Source: Pseudevernia furfuracea (Eukaryota; Ascomycota; Lecanoromycetes; Lecanorales; Parmeliaceae). Taken from it: a stretch of DNA of 64,000 bases. The translations under genes and the position numbers were made by a program. This document shows, one piece after another, positions 10,890 to 23,500 of this stretch. Location: NCBI GenBank assembly GCA_022315425.1, contig JAIUPT010000042.1, forward strand, positions 1,178,001-1,242,000, given 5' to 3'. The notes beneath the pieces are model-generated. The model searched no databases. It saw only the letters and a list, made by a program, of their open reading frames with translations, and had not been told where the DNA came from. How positions within the stretch are numbered: position 1 is the first letter of the stretch; the number at the start of each line of letters is the position of its first letter.

Positions 10890-12309
10890 GATATATACAG
10901 CATCGCAAGGCGAATGGTCTCGGTCAGGGTAGAGACAAGAAACTCACAGTCTCGCCAGAAATAACCATCAACTGGGGAAGTGAACTGGAGACCAACTGAG
11001 ATCACTTAATTAATCCGATGCGCTGGGCCTCCATCAGCAGTTATGAATTCTATCCGTTCCTCACTCAAGTACATGAGACAGTCTGCACAGCCAGAGCAAA
11101 GGGCAAAAGGAGGGTGCACGATAAGAGGTGGGCAGGCTGCACACCAAGCGCAAGGGTACATTGGTCATGGCTGCCAGAAGAAATGATGGGAGCACAAGAA
11201 GGCGGATTGATTTCATGGTTTGAATGAGGATGAGGTATCTCCAGACCGAGTCCTTAGCGTGGAAGGATCCACGCTACCTAAATCCCTCACAATCAGACCA
11301 ATCAATCTTCTTATTCACCAGCTTGGCTAAAGTATGGAAGACCAAGGCTAGCCGCATTCCCTTCGTTGACTCAAAGCCCCCTTGTTGAACATATAGGAGC
11401 CTTGTAGAGGTTTCATGGGTACAAACGACTTACTCAAATTCTCTGGGCCCAGAAGGATCTGTTCCGTACCAGTACAGGGGTTATTGAGTACACCCTTGGG
11501 CGAGCAGACCCTCTTGCTTCCCCCCTCGGAGGTAACGCCTACTGGAACCGTGAGTGTGCTCACTACGATTTGCTGGCCGCGCGACGTGCTTAATCACCAA
11601 CCTACAAGTTGAGATCTACCTGACAGCTGCGCCTTCACTTGGGCACGCCCTCTAAGACAGGGTTAGTCGCGATTATCAGAGTAGTACATGCACTCTGAGG
11701 AAAAGAAAAGGGAGGTCGTATGCAAATTGCTATGTCTTAAACAATCCTGCAGGAGAATGGATCCGATTACTTCAATAAGTAAGGATATGAAGGGTTCTAA
11801 TATTGCCATATTTTGCGGCAATTCTGCAGAAAACCGGTTGAATTGCTTTGATCGATAAAGGTTTTCCTTGATATGATATGGGGGTGTACAAGTACACAGG
11901 ATGAGATGCTCTTTTAGAACCAAAATCTCGCCATGCGGTGCATACAACGCATTAGGCGAAGCTTGCGACTGCGGCCTTGGTCTGCTCCTTATCTCCGCAT
12001 ATGCATGCAATGTTTCCGTTCGGATCCGGGTCAATCGTCTTACTTTCCACCCCACCCATACATATGCATGTACCCTTCGTTTCCAGTCTATCACACAATT
12101 TTTCGCGGTTCAAGAACTCCGGTGTGGCGCCCGTATGTGCATGAGGGATATAACCACCTTCCATTTGCGTTTCAAGATGGAGTAGCAAACTTAGCCCGGG
12201 TCCAGTAATACAGAGCTTTGACAGACTTATCTTTCAAGATTTAGAATTCTTTTGTTCCACGCCGAGTGCACTGCTCCCGAGTATTACAAATTGCTTTGTC
12301 TGTACTAAC
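10890..12309. other. Intergenic, no gene recognised
   Basis: There are only short open frames without motifs. It includes the promoter of the SDR gene starting at 12310. Confidence 0.4.
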
Positions 12310-13393
12310 ATGGCAGTAGGAGACTTCCCACTGGAAAAGAAGATTGTCGCCATTACCGGAGGAGGCTCAGGTAACAGCACCCAAGCCATGGACGTTCTGC
12401 TACATAGCTGACATCAAACCAGGCATATGTCTAGCATTTACCCGGCTGGCCGCGGCCCAAAACAACAAAGTCATCATCGCTGACGTTGCTCTTACGCCAG
12501 AGGCCGACGCCTTTATCGACGAGGCGAACAAGAGTTCCGAGAAGGTTCGATTTCTCAAATGCGATGTCACCAACTGGGCAGATCTCCAAAATATCGTCAC
12601 ATTCTCCGAACTTGAATTTGGCGACGTGCCAGATGTTTACATAGCGGGCGCTGGCGTCTTCGAAAAAGTAAATTTTACCAATTTGGCTTGCCGAGCAAGC
12701 AAGTAATTGATGTTTAAAACAGCCCAGCACATCCTTCTGGGCAAACAACGAGCCCCACCGTTATCATCTCGTCGATGTCAACCTCCATCCTATCAAGTTG
12801 ACTCGGATAGCCATGCATGCGTTGCTAAACAAGAATAAGAAAGGGGTTGTCATCGTTGTTTCTTCGGTAGTAGTGCTCTACCCACTGTATCCTGTCCCTT
12901 TGTACAATGCTACCAAAGCTGCGCTGGTCGCTTTCACGAAGAGTTTGAGGCCGGCGGATGAGGAGGAGGGCATAAAAGTCGCGTGTATCTGCCCTGGGTA
13001 AGTTGTGATCTTTATCGGTGTTATGGTCTCCCGTACTTTCCTACAACTGCTTTGATCACTGTGAAAATTTGCTCTAGACTGAAACTTCTTTCATCAAACA
13101 GTCCCGTCGACACTCCGCTATGGACGTCGGACCTCCGGAATCAATGGTCATACAAGGACGAAGTGGCACAGACTGCCTTCACCACCGCAGAAGCCATGAT
13201 GGACCTAGTACAGTACGGCAAGTATGTTGGTGGTACCGTCATGATGTCGACGAAATCTCATGGCAACATTTTGGAAGACCAGGGCGATTATTGGGAACAT
13301 TACACATCGGAATTAGAGCGGTCGTCAGATCCCATTAGAGATATCTTGAAGAATGAGAGGGGCACCAGCGGCGAGCAGCATCGCGTCCGTTGA
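12310..13393 (+). CDS. Short-chain dehydrogenase/reductase (SDR)
   Basis: Four exons (12310-12370, 12423-12667, 12723-12997, 13102-13393) join in frame to 290 residues, a typical classical SDR length. The cofactor motif TGGGSG is split by intron 1. VIIADV ends beta-2, CDV marks the adenine pocket and AGAGVFEK replaces the usual NNAG strand. The catalytic Ser is in VIVVSSV and the Tyr/Lys pair in YNATK. The PG motif (CICPG, then VDTPLW) spans intron 3. The layout resembles the fungal 15-hydroxyprostaglandin-dehydrogenase-like branch, usually NAD-dependent. The substrate is unknown. Lying about 4 kb from the HR-PKS with only the GH20 gene between, it could oxidise or reduce a hydroxyl or keto group of the polyketide. 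Confidence 0.88.
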
Positions 13394-14286
13394 AAGCTTG
13401 TCTGTGAGCAAAGAATAGTGGTACATGATCACACAATTGCATCAGACCATTTTGTGCGCTACTATACTTCGTACCGAACAGTATAGAATACGAAAATCGG
13501 CAGTAAAAGTCCTGTATAGCGCTAGTAATAGCCCAACGGCCCCGTAGTGGGAGAACCCATAGATTGTAATTTTGGGGGCCTTTATTGGGCCTGATAAGGG
13601 CATTGGGCCCCGAACTGAGCTGGGGCCAGGTGCAATTCCGAAGCACTTCTAAGCGCATCTTGACATATATGTACAGTCTTGGTGCCGACCTTTTTCACAC
13701 CGTATTTCGGTTAATTGTACCCTCATGATTAACATTGATTTCAATGCTACAAAGGTACCAAATCTTTGTACCGAGAATGGATGGTGCTGCTCAGAATGCA
13801 CCTCCTGTAGTCGGGCCAAAAGGTCCTTGGTCCTATCCTAAAGATGACTGCTTCACGGTGCATAAAGAATCTGCGAGCCATCCTAATGGGAGGTTCCACT
13901 TTTCGCGATCATAACCGAGTGACCTTGATGGAAGGCTGAGCCAGAATGTCGCGATCGAGCAATGTAAAATTGCAACTCTCGTTGAGCATCTTGAAGATGT
14001 ACGCTGACGCCAGAATGTCGCAAAGGAGAAACCGATCGCGATGATCAGGGGCCTCGCTTCAAAGTTCTCGGTGTTCGAGGAACATTGACTAAGCGTCAAG
14101 GAAACTCGTAAGAGTCACATGATGTAAGTCACAGACTGGCTTCGGGCCATCTGTGCAGGCTCAACATACGGGGTACTTGTGCCAGGTCCTTACTGGCGCT
14201 CCGCGTACAACTTCCGGCTGGCTGGGGCGGGCGCAGTCTCGAGTGCTCTAAATGCCGTGGTCTTGCTACCTGCAGGGCAGTCACTC

Positions 14287-14340
14287 GTGAACAGGATCCT
14301 CCCTCCCTTCGGGGCCCCCCTCCTGTTCACGCAAGCTCCT
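14287..14340. repeat. 10-bp perfect inverted repeat with GC-rich loop
   Basis: GTGAACAGGA at 14287-14296 is exactly complementary to TCCTGTTCAC at 14331-14340, with a 34-base GC-rich loop. It would form a stable hairpin in DNA or RNA. No adjacent coding sequence explains it. Confidence 0.7.
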
Positions 14341-14490
14341 TCGCCCTGCCGATGCGCTTGATTTTAACAGACTAGCCCTGCTGGGGGTAAACGATTAACA
14401 TAAGAGCAAAAAGGTTATGTTGGGCGGATTATAGCTTGTGTGTCGGATCTGACACCCATCGTACCCGGAAACTATACCCGGATGTTGGGA

Positions 14491-14507
14491 GGGGGGGGGG
14501 GGGGGGG
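14491..14507 (+). repeat. Homopolymer, 17 consecutive G
   Basis: A run of 17 G preceded by GGGA. It could form a quadruplex and is also a place where read length errors are common. Confidence 0.9.
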
Positions 14508-14968
14508 TGTTTCAACGTGCCCCGTCCCTTTGTATAAAATGTCCACAATGGCAAGTATCAGTGCAAGTGCCAGTGCCACGCATTGGCCAAAGTTTAAGGT
14601 ACGAAAGCATGTTAGACCCCTGACTTATTGTGGGGGGAGATCTATGCTCAGAGACTGGAGAAATTGATGAAACCTGCACTCTGTAAAACGATGTTTTGAC
14701 CTCGTCCAAAAATCCCCGGTTGTCATAGGTGCGACATACTTGCGCGAGGATGAGGGCTTTCTCGATTCCAAGTCTAGCTGAGTTGCGCGGCTTGACACAG
14801 ACACAGAAACGCCGAGATGCAGGGAACGCAGTACGAGTACCTGCAGAGTTGAATTTGGGTTTGACGATGTCTCGGAGGGGAAATCGTGTTGAAGGTCGGT
14901 CAGTCATTATAGGTGCCTACCTAGGCTAGAAATACAATGGTAGGTCTTGAGCATGGGTCTTCCGTCCA

Positions 14969-16794
14969 TCAAAGTCTACAGCCGCCCTCATGCCTCAGAC
15001 ACCATTCCATCTGCACAACTCCAGCGCCAACCCCTCTCATCACAAGCCTCTCCCTCATGTCAGCCAATCTCCTGGTCGTGCTCTCATCGGGCTTCTTTCC
15101 CCGGGCACTCCACATCACCTCTGCTGCCGCCGCCACCCTTGGCCATAGCATGCCATCCAAATTGACACTGTCCGTAAGCTCGCCCCACAAATGAGCTTCT
15201 CCGCCCACGATCAGGTGTCTTTGGCTCTGGGGTATATCAACTACTGGATTGTACGCATACATGTGCCGCCAATTCTTGTACGGACTGCAGTAGTCTATGT
15301 AGGGTGGTTTGACCGGGCTGTCTGAGTTCGAAGGCTCCGGGTCTACGAAGGAGCCGTGGCCACAGTCGAGGTACCAGTGAGCGTTTGAGCCGAATAACGT
15401 TCTGTATCCTTTGTTCAGAATGGAAGCGAGGGCGTTATCGCCGCTGCCTCGCCATGTTTGGATAATGACATTTTGTGGGAGGGTGAGGTTCCAGTCGATC
15501 ACCATTTCTTCCCACATTATCAGTGTCAGGGAATGTGATGTTGCGATTGAGATAACATGATCGACAAAGGCCTGGACTAGCGGTTGAATGACTTGATGAG
15601 AGGCGGACTTGACCGTGGGGTCTAACATGTAAGCATTCAAGTTTAGCTCGTCGCCGCCAAGATGGAAAAGGGAACTGTGGTGTGAGGTACGGGAAAGTAG
15701 GTCGTTAAGGAGGGTCTCGATGAAAGGCGGGACTTCGGAGGAGTTGAGTCGTAGTTGGCCAGACGGCGGTTCCAAGGCATACTCGGGCCATGGCACATCT
15801 TTGGCGGTGACGAGGTGTGGGTAAGCATTACCGATAGACGTAGTGTGGCCGGGAAGATCGATCTCGACGAATACTTGCACACCGTAACTCGTACCATGCC
15901 GCTGGACAGCCTCCAAATCTTCTGTATGCCAGATTTGAGATTGACTGTATGCACCCTTGATTGCTAAATCTGGGAGGGCGGGGATCTCGAGAGGCCACGA
16001 CTGGGCGTCGGATGCGTGTAAGTGCAGTCGATTGAGCTTGTTGAAGGCCATAGCTTCAACTGTACGCATTACATCTGCCGGTGGAATCCAATTACGAGAA
16101 ATGTCCAAATTGAGGCCTCGATGTCCGAATGTTGGTCTGTCCTTAATCGAGAGAGGAGCGTAGGGCGTGTAGAAGCCAGAACTAGGAGAGGAATGGGCAA
16201 AGAATAATTGGGGAAATGTCTCAAGTGCGTGTAGTCCCCCAGCCGGGGACGCGATCTTGATCACTGCGCTGCCATCCTCAGAGACATCAATGGTATATGC
16301 CTCAGACCTGTCCAAGCGCTCGGTATCCCCCATGTCATTGCGCGGGTCTTCTTCGATGGTAACCTGCTCAATGTACCGCTTGGAGTCATCCGTGGCGGGC
16401 TCGAATTGAACGTCTCTCGGATAAAATTTCTGAGGCACGAAGCTACGATTCAGGACATTGTGCTTCATGCGTTCAAACGCCGACTGGAGCAGAGTTTCCG
16501 ATGCAACCTGGCTCTTTGTTGGGGAGGTGCCATTAGGAGGAAAGCTGTGGTATTCGGGTCAGTGTGAACTCTATGAAGGGAATGCTGGAAAGAGGATCAC
16601 AGAATCAGTTGTTGCACGGTAGTCCAAAGCCACTCAAGAGGTTGAGAGGAGGCTGTTCGACATGTGTGCACGAGCTGAACATTGGGTGAGAGCCACAAGA
16701 TTGACGAGCCATGCTCAAAATGCTTAGGTTGAGGCCACAATGCATACACATATGTGAACGTGAGGAGTAGACAATACCACAGCATGGAAGGCAT
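14969..16794 (-). CDS. Beta-N-acetylhexosaminidase, GH20, secreted
   Basis: Two exons (16794-16601 and 16544-14969; intron 16545-16600, GTGATC...CCACAG) give 589 residues, the normal size for fungal GH20. A signal peptide (MPSMLWYCLLLTFTYVYA) precedes LWPQPKHF, the start of the N-terminal accessory domain. The catalytic barrel follows with the HRGLNLDISRNW strand, the DxxQSWPLEIP loop and the diagnostic HLGGDE, where the Asp-Glu pair gives the stabilising and acid/base residues. IMWEEM and YLDCGHG follow further on. The enzyme removes terminal GlcNAc or GalNAc from chitin oligomers and glycans using substrate-assisted catalysis, outside the cell. It is intact. Its position between the SDR and the PKS pair probably reflects chance rather than a role in the pathway. 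Confidence 0.93.
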
Positions 16795-17510
16795 TATGGC
16801 CGCATGCTGAGCGTGTTGGACATTCGCGATACTCGTACCATAGTTTCTAAAATACGACTAGTAAGGTACTCTACCTTAAAGCACGGCCCGGAACTTTACC
16901 CTAGTCTCCTCGGCTCGTGCCCTTGGTGCCATATCCGATCCGCGCCCGGCGCCCGCCATTAGCCTGCATCGGATCACGCTAGAGATTCAACATCGTAATC
17001 TGAGTATGTTACACGTTCTCATGCAGTTGTCCGTACTTACACGCAAGGTAGGTGTTCTTGGGTCTACGATTAATGCATCGCGAGGAACAAGTATCCATCT
17101 TCTGTCAGCATTTAACGCGAAACATGCAGATCCATGGGACAGGGAAGCGACGTGTTAGGCCCACTCACGCTCAGAAACGTGAATGGGCTCCTGTTGCAAC
17201 AATATCGTGGCATTGCATTATTACGCTTGGAAAACTCCAGGCATTTATTAGGTAGCTCGCACGTCATCTCGATAGACTCTATTTTCGTCGTTACTGTTCT
17301 ATTAGAGGGCTATCTAAATTGCATTTGAATGCGCGTATATAAAGCTATCAAACAAAGCAATCATCTATTCGCGTCTCGGAGACTCAACTCGTCAAATTGC
17401 CGAAAAACGGCTTCAAGAGATAGAACAGGAGAGTCTTTTCAAACCCGACCTCCCTCCTCCTCCTCCAGCAACAACTTCTCGTAAGCTTATCCATAGCCGC
17501 AGACACAATC
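16795..17510. other. Intergenic
   Basis: Promoter side of the hexosaminidase and 3' side of the HR-PKS. A CTCCTCCTCC pyrimidine stretch near 17455-17468 lies just downstream of the HR-PKS stop. No gene. Confidence 0.4.
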
Positions 17511-20500
17511 TCACTTCGCCACCACATCCGCTGGCAAAAAGGGACTCTTCACCACCACCTTGGCGGCCAATGCCGCAATCGGCATACTCGCCAAAATGTC
17601 AAACACACTCACACTGACCTTGATCTCCTTAAAGATCCAGTTCGCAATCTCGACTGCCACGAGCGAATCCACTCCATACGAATGCAACGGTCTACCCTCA
17701 TCAATCTCCGACGTCTCGGTCTGCAGCGATTTTGCAACACGCGTAATCAACGCATCTTTCATGGCAGTATCTGCGTCCGCCGGAGTAGTGATATGTGGAA
17801 GGAGGTCCCGAAGGGCAACGGTGCCGTTGGAACCTGAAGTGGAGGGGGCAGAGGAGAGGGCGGCAGAGAGGCCGGTTTGGGCGAGGATAGAGAAGCGTGG
17901 GTCATCGAAGTAGAAGGGGCGACGGATATTGGCCAGATGGGCGGTGCCTCCGGTTGCGAAACCGGTTAGGATCTGTGGCGGTAGTTGAGTTTCGCTATCC
18001 ATGCTTGAAGACTGTAACTCTGCGGCGATAATTTTCTTAACCAAGACGTGTAGTTCAGTCTCACGGATACCAAACGGCTCTTCCCATTCTTTGAGATAGT
18101 CCGTGGCGCCATGCTCTGCAATGACTCCCACATCACGCATGATGCCCAGGTCGACAGTGACAGCTTTGAGACCCTGAGCCCGGCGATGGTGAGCTAGCTC
18201 GTCTTGGTAAGCACCTGCAGCCGCGTAGTTGCTTTGGGTACGGTTGCCGAAGATGCCGGCGAAGGAGCTGAGGGTTATGAAAAAGTCAAGGTCCTTTGGT
18301 AGGAGGGCGTGGAGGTTCCAGCTTCCTTGGACTTTAGGTCGGAGGGACTCCGTCCACTGCGTGTAAGTCATTTTCTCGAACAGAACGTCGCGCAAGACCA
18401 TAGCGCATTGGAAGAGACCTTTAATTGGGGGCATATTCTTGGAACAGTGGGATATAGTCTCTGCGACAGAGTCTTTGTTGGCGGTATCGCAGCGGTACAC
18501 GCTGATTTTAACATTTCTTTGCTCTAGGCCTTGGATAAGTTTTTGGGCCGACGTCGATTGATCTCCGGATCTTGATATGAAGCACAAGTTCCGCGCTCCA
18601 AGATCCACAAGAAGGTTGGAGAGGCTACGACCTAGCCCACCCAGTCCGCCAACCAATACGTACGTTGCATTATCGTCCAGTATAAGTGAATTGCTGGCAT
18701 GGTGTAGGACAGGAATGACGTCCTTCCCATCCCACGTTATGGCTATTTTACCGCGGTGTTTGCCAGTTTGCATGAGACGGAAGGCGTTCTCGACCTCTGA
18801 CACAGAATATACAGTCACCGGCGAAACTGGGCGACTGATACCTTTACGCATGAAATCGAATGTGCCTTCGATTATCTCGGTCATCAACTGAGGGTTCGCT
18901 GTCATGACGTGTTTCAGGTTGAAGAATGTGAAAGTGGCGTCTTGTAAGAAAGGACGCATTTCAAGACCAGTATTTCCAAGAATGTCTTTCATGCCAATTT
19001 CAATAAAGGTGCCAAAAGGAGCAATGCAGCGCCAGGTTCGCCGAAGAGCTTCCCCGGATAAGGAGTTGATGATGCAGTCAACGCCACGTCCATTGGTCAT
19101 TCGGAGTACTCCTTTCTCGAAGCTCAGATCTCGAGAGTTGAAGATATGATCATCAGGTATGTCGTACTGTTCTTGGATCAGCTTTCGCTTGTCGGTCGAC
19201 CCCACGGTTGCAAATATATCCAGGTCAAAGTGCTTGGCTATCTGAATTGCAGCCTGTCCCACACCCCCAGCTGCAGCGTGGATCAGAACAGATTGCTTGG
19301 GTCGCACACGCGCGACGTGCACAAGGGAGTAGAAAGCCGTGCAATGGACCAGAGGTAGAGTGGCTGCTTCTGCGAATGAAATACCATCTGGGATACGCTG
19401 ACAGAAGGTTGCTTTGTTCCGGAACAAGGTCCTGTGAGAACCGTGCCCCAAAGTGCAGACACTATCGCCAGCTTCAAACTGCGTCACATCACGTCCGACC
19501 CGCGTGATGATCCCACTGGCTTCGAATCCTAGAAGGTTATCCGGAATTTGTCCCATTGCAACCATAACGTCGCGAAAGCTGAAGTGGGTCAGCTTAACGG
19601 ACTCAACATGTGCAAAAGTAAACTTACTTGAGACCTGTAGCCTTGACCTGTATCTCAATTTCATCTTGTCCAAGATCGGTTCCAGCAACATCGTCGTCTT
19701 CTACACAAAGTGTGTCCAGCATCCCTTGTGACCTTATAGCCAGCATCTGCGGGCCATCTACTTGCTCTAGCGCCATGGTCTCGACATTCTCCGTACCTTC
19801 AACGAGCAACTGCGTGATTTCTTCGTTCATACGTGCATCTTCCACCACGCGACATACCTGTAAGATCCCAGCATCTTCCTTGAACTCATCATCAGGAGTG
19901 ACCGTCGTAGCAAGTTGTCCGATGAGGAATGCTAGCTCATTAGGGGAATCCAGCGACTTATCTTGCACTTGGAGGGAACGGAACACTTTGCCCGGAATCT
20001 CATTACGTATACTTCGGGCCATTCCAGATGCCACCGCACCAGCTGGACCATCGAAAGCAGTAACCCATGTCAGCTTTGCGGAATCCAGAATAACGTTTTT
20101 CACTACGTTGAAGTCTTCTTCGCTCAAATCTTCTAAGAAGGATGTCTCAAGTTCCACCAACGAGATGCATTCTTTTTCTCTAATGTCGCAGGCTTTCCCG
20201 TCCCATGCCATTCTGCTGGTCTTGAATGTGCGATTTTGGAGCTCGTGGACGAGCTGAGTGGCCAAAGCAGAGGATCTATCCGAAGGGTTCGAAGCCTCCA
20301 AGATAATGATCTCTTGATCTCGATGATCTTGCTCAATGGGCTTACCAATTGTAGCCATGGCCACGCTCAGATGTTGATATCGGGCATTCTCGAAGTCCGA
20401 AACTCCGAACTCAGCATGCAAGTTGTTTTGCTTGAGGACAGCGTCCAATGATTCGTTGTCCGTAAAACCGGGATTGTGATGGTTCAACCTACAGGAAAAT

Positions 20501-23500
20501 CAGCGGTGCTCATTTTGAACCACGTGTTCATTTACCTCAGTGACCTCGCCAGGCATCGGAATACCATTGAAAGTCCTGTAGCAGGGCGTGCGACATTCAG
20601 AAGGCAGAGCCTACCTCCTGGCTTTAGCAACTTTTTCATGTTCGTCAACGTGTTTTCGTCATCCTGTGCCCTCAGAGGATTTGACACAACGATCATGTCG
20701 AAAGTTCCACCCTCAAATCCTTGGCTAGTGAGCTCTTTTTCGATAGATAGAGTCTTGAAAGAGATACTGTTGTTCATAACACCTAAGAGATCTTTCGCCT
20801 CTTTCAAATCCCCCTCGGTAGATGCCGAGAAGACATACTTAGGCAGGCTGGGCACAGCAACCGAAAATTCAGGCGTTGATGAGAAGAGTGACGAAGCAAG
20901 TCCTCCTCTGCCAGTGCCTATCTCCAGGATGGAGAGATCTGGATCATTGTGTGCTAGCATGATGAAAAACTATATTTCGTTAGCTTCAGTCGTGGTTCCT
21001 TGTCTTTCATAACCTCCGGCTCACCTCTCGCAACCTTGAATAGCACTCGTCTAGCCCCCTGATTTCGTGCTGTAGTCGAGCAGTAAGTCCATTCTCGGAT
21101 AGCAAGTCAGCGGCATCGACTTTCCCGAGCATGATGTCCTCCAGATTTTGCCCAACGCGGCAAAGAGCTTCACCTTCGGCACCGTCCAATTTAACCTCAC
21201 CTTCGTATAGCTCTGCTGTCTCCTTATCGATCTCAAAGTATCTTTCATCAGAGGCCTGTAAGGAGTGACCGCAAGTCTTTTTTTGGTCTTGCTGTTTCTG
21301 CATCCATCTGTAAAGATCCTGGAGATTTGGCGTCTTTACAGCGTCTACGGACACTCGCTCCAAGACTTGGCCAATGAAATAAAATGCCAAATTTTCTGAC
21401 TTCTCGAGATCACTCGCTAGTTCTGGCCTTAAAGATTTAGGCATTGCTCCGTTCAGCATTCTGTGCTTATGGTCCAAAGATAGCAGCTCTGCGGCAGGCT
21501 TCCAAACCATCTTGCTGAAAAGCTTCTTACTTGTTGGCTCGATGTCTTCATCACTAGCTCCGGCGGAACCCGAGATCTTAGCAAGGCAAAAGCCTTTTAT
21601 TGACACGGCTGGTCGATTAGATGACTTGTCTAGCATAACCAGATCTGCCATCAATTCTCGAAAGCCGTGCTTCGACGCGGTAGAGAATCCCTTGAATCGC
21701 GTTCCAATTTCGAATGGGGCATCCGCTAAGATGACCATCTCGTCAATAGAGGCAGGTACCATAGCCTCTTTCAGTCGTCCTTTCCGGTCCTTAGAGGCCG
21801 CGAAGATGGCGTGGAACATTGCATCCAAAGTTGTAGGATGGATAATGTGGGGTCTTTCTGCTTCTCCAGAGACTGCAGGAAAGGCGGATTCTGAGACATT
21901 AACGTCGCAGCAGCTCTTGCCGCGTCCTCTAAGGATCTTTGAAATATTCTGAAAGGTGGAGCCGTAATTCAAGCCGACGGAGGCGAGCTCCGTATAGAAG
22001 TCTTTGGTGTTTTCTCGGGTGGGGCAAAGGCTCTCGGTTTTCTCATATTGAGCTTGGGCTGCCTGGTCTTCTAGATCCTTCTCTATGCTCATCCCAGAAT
22101 CTGCCGCGGATTTGTATTCGATGAGTAGAAGACCATGACAATTCTGTCGAAGAGTCTGACCATTGAGACAGCTTGATACAGTGAACTCTGACCACGTCGA
22201 AGAGTTGTTCTGAGTACCGATAAGGTGAGGTCGGATCTGAACTATGAGCTCCAGATCAGACTCTTCTGTAATGAGAGCAGGGGCGATAATCTGGACATCC
22301 CTCAGCCTGAAGTCTCTGATAATCTGTCCTTCGGCGGCGAGCTGACAAGCAGCCTCAATAACAGCGCAGATGTAGCCTGCAGCAGGGTAAATGATGGACC
22401 CTTGGATTTGGTGATCTCGGATCCATGGTTCTTCTGAAATACGCATGAATCCTCTCCAAAGCCGTTCGGATTCACCAAGAGTCGGACAGGGAGCTCCAAC
22501 TAATCTCATACGTGGGTGTCGACGGAAGCGGAACTCCTTGGTGATGCGAGATTCACTCCAGAAAGTACGCGAATGATTCCAATTGTAAGACGGAAGATCA
22601 ACCAGTGGCTGCGCATCGTCTGTGTCACCGTTGGCTTCTTTGACATTGACATTCAGACCTTGGGAGAACAAAGCTCCTACTGCAGCCAATGCTGTTTCAA
22701 TGCCATTTTTCCCTCGGGAGAGGACTGGTCGGTAATCCACACCCTTGATGCCGTGTTTCTTCATCGTCTGATTTGCTGGACCCTGTAAAGCAGAGTGCGG
22801 ACCAATCTCAAGCAAGACATCAACTGCAGTGTCTGAGCTTCGCTGCCCGGATTCCATTGGACGTAGCAGGTCATAGAGGGCATCGTAGAACAGGACCGGA
22901 GACACCAGGTTGCGCACCCAATTAATGGGCCCAAGTTCGCTGGGCTCAACAAGCTCTCCGGTAACAGCAGAGTACATCTTTCGAGAGTGACATCCGTTCT
23001 GAGGCTGAATGTCTCTCATAGACTGCAGGTACCGCGCTGAGATCATCTCCATATGTGGTGAATGATATGCAGTTTCGACTTTCAGCTTTCGGGCAAAAGT
23101 ACCCTCTTTTTTCAGCAAGGTCTCTAATTCATCAATGGCCGCGGTGTCACCAGACATTGTGACACTTGACGGAGAGTTGACACAAGCAACGACGACATCA
23201 CCACAAGTGAGCCGACCTATCCAATCCTCTGCTTCGGACTCGGAGGCACCCACTGCCATCATAGAACCATGGACTGAGGGAGAGATTGTCTTCATTTGAG
23301 AAGATAAGAGACCTCGGTAATAAGCGGCCTTCAGTGCATCTTCTTTTCTAAGTGCACCTAGGCAGTATGCGCCAGCGATTTCACCACTCGAATGTCCAGT
23401 GATCGCAGAAGGCACTATGTTCCAAGATTCTAGCAAATCGACGAGAGCAATCTGCAAGATTGTACATAAGGGTTGGCTGTAGGCTGGAAGGTTGATGTTT

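Larger units (their letters stand above)
13394..14968. other. Intergenic with a hairpin and a poly-G run
   Basis: No gene can be supported. The stretch holds a 10-bp perfect inverted repeat and a 17-base G run, both annotated separately. Confidence 0.4.

Noticed and set aside
11663..12094. 143-codon minus-strand frame upstream of the SDR
   Set aside because: No domain, no signal peptide, overlapping frames on both strands; judged spurious.
20535..20640. Possible frameshift at the end of the HR-PKS methyltransferase (MVFRCLARSLR)
   Set aside because: The 47-nt intron 20489-20535 keeps frame into LNHHNPGF; the odd residues reflect divergence of a non-functional domain.
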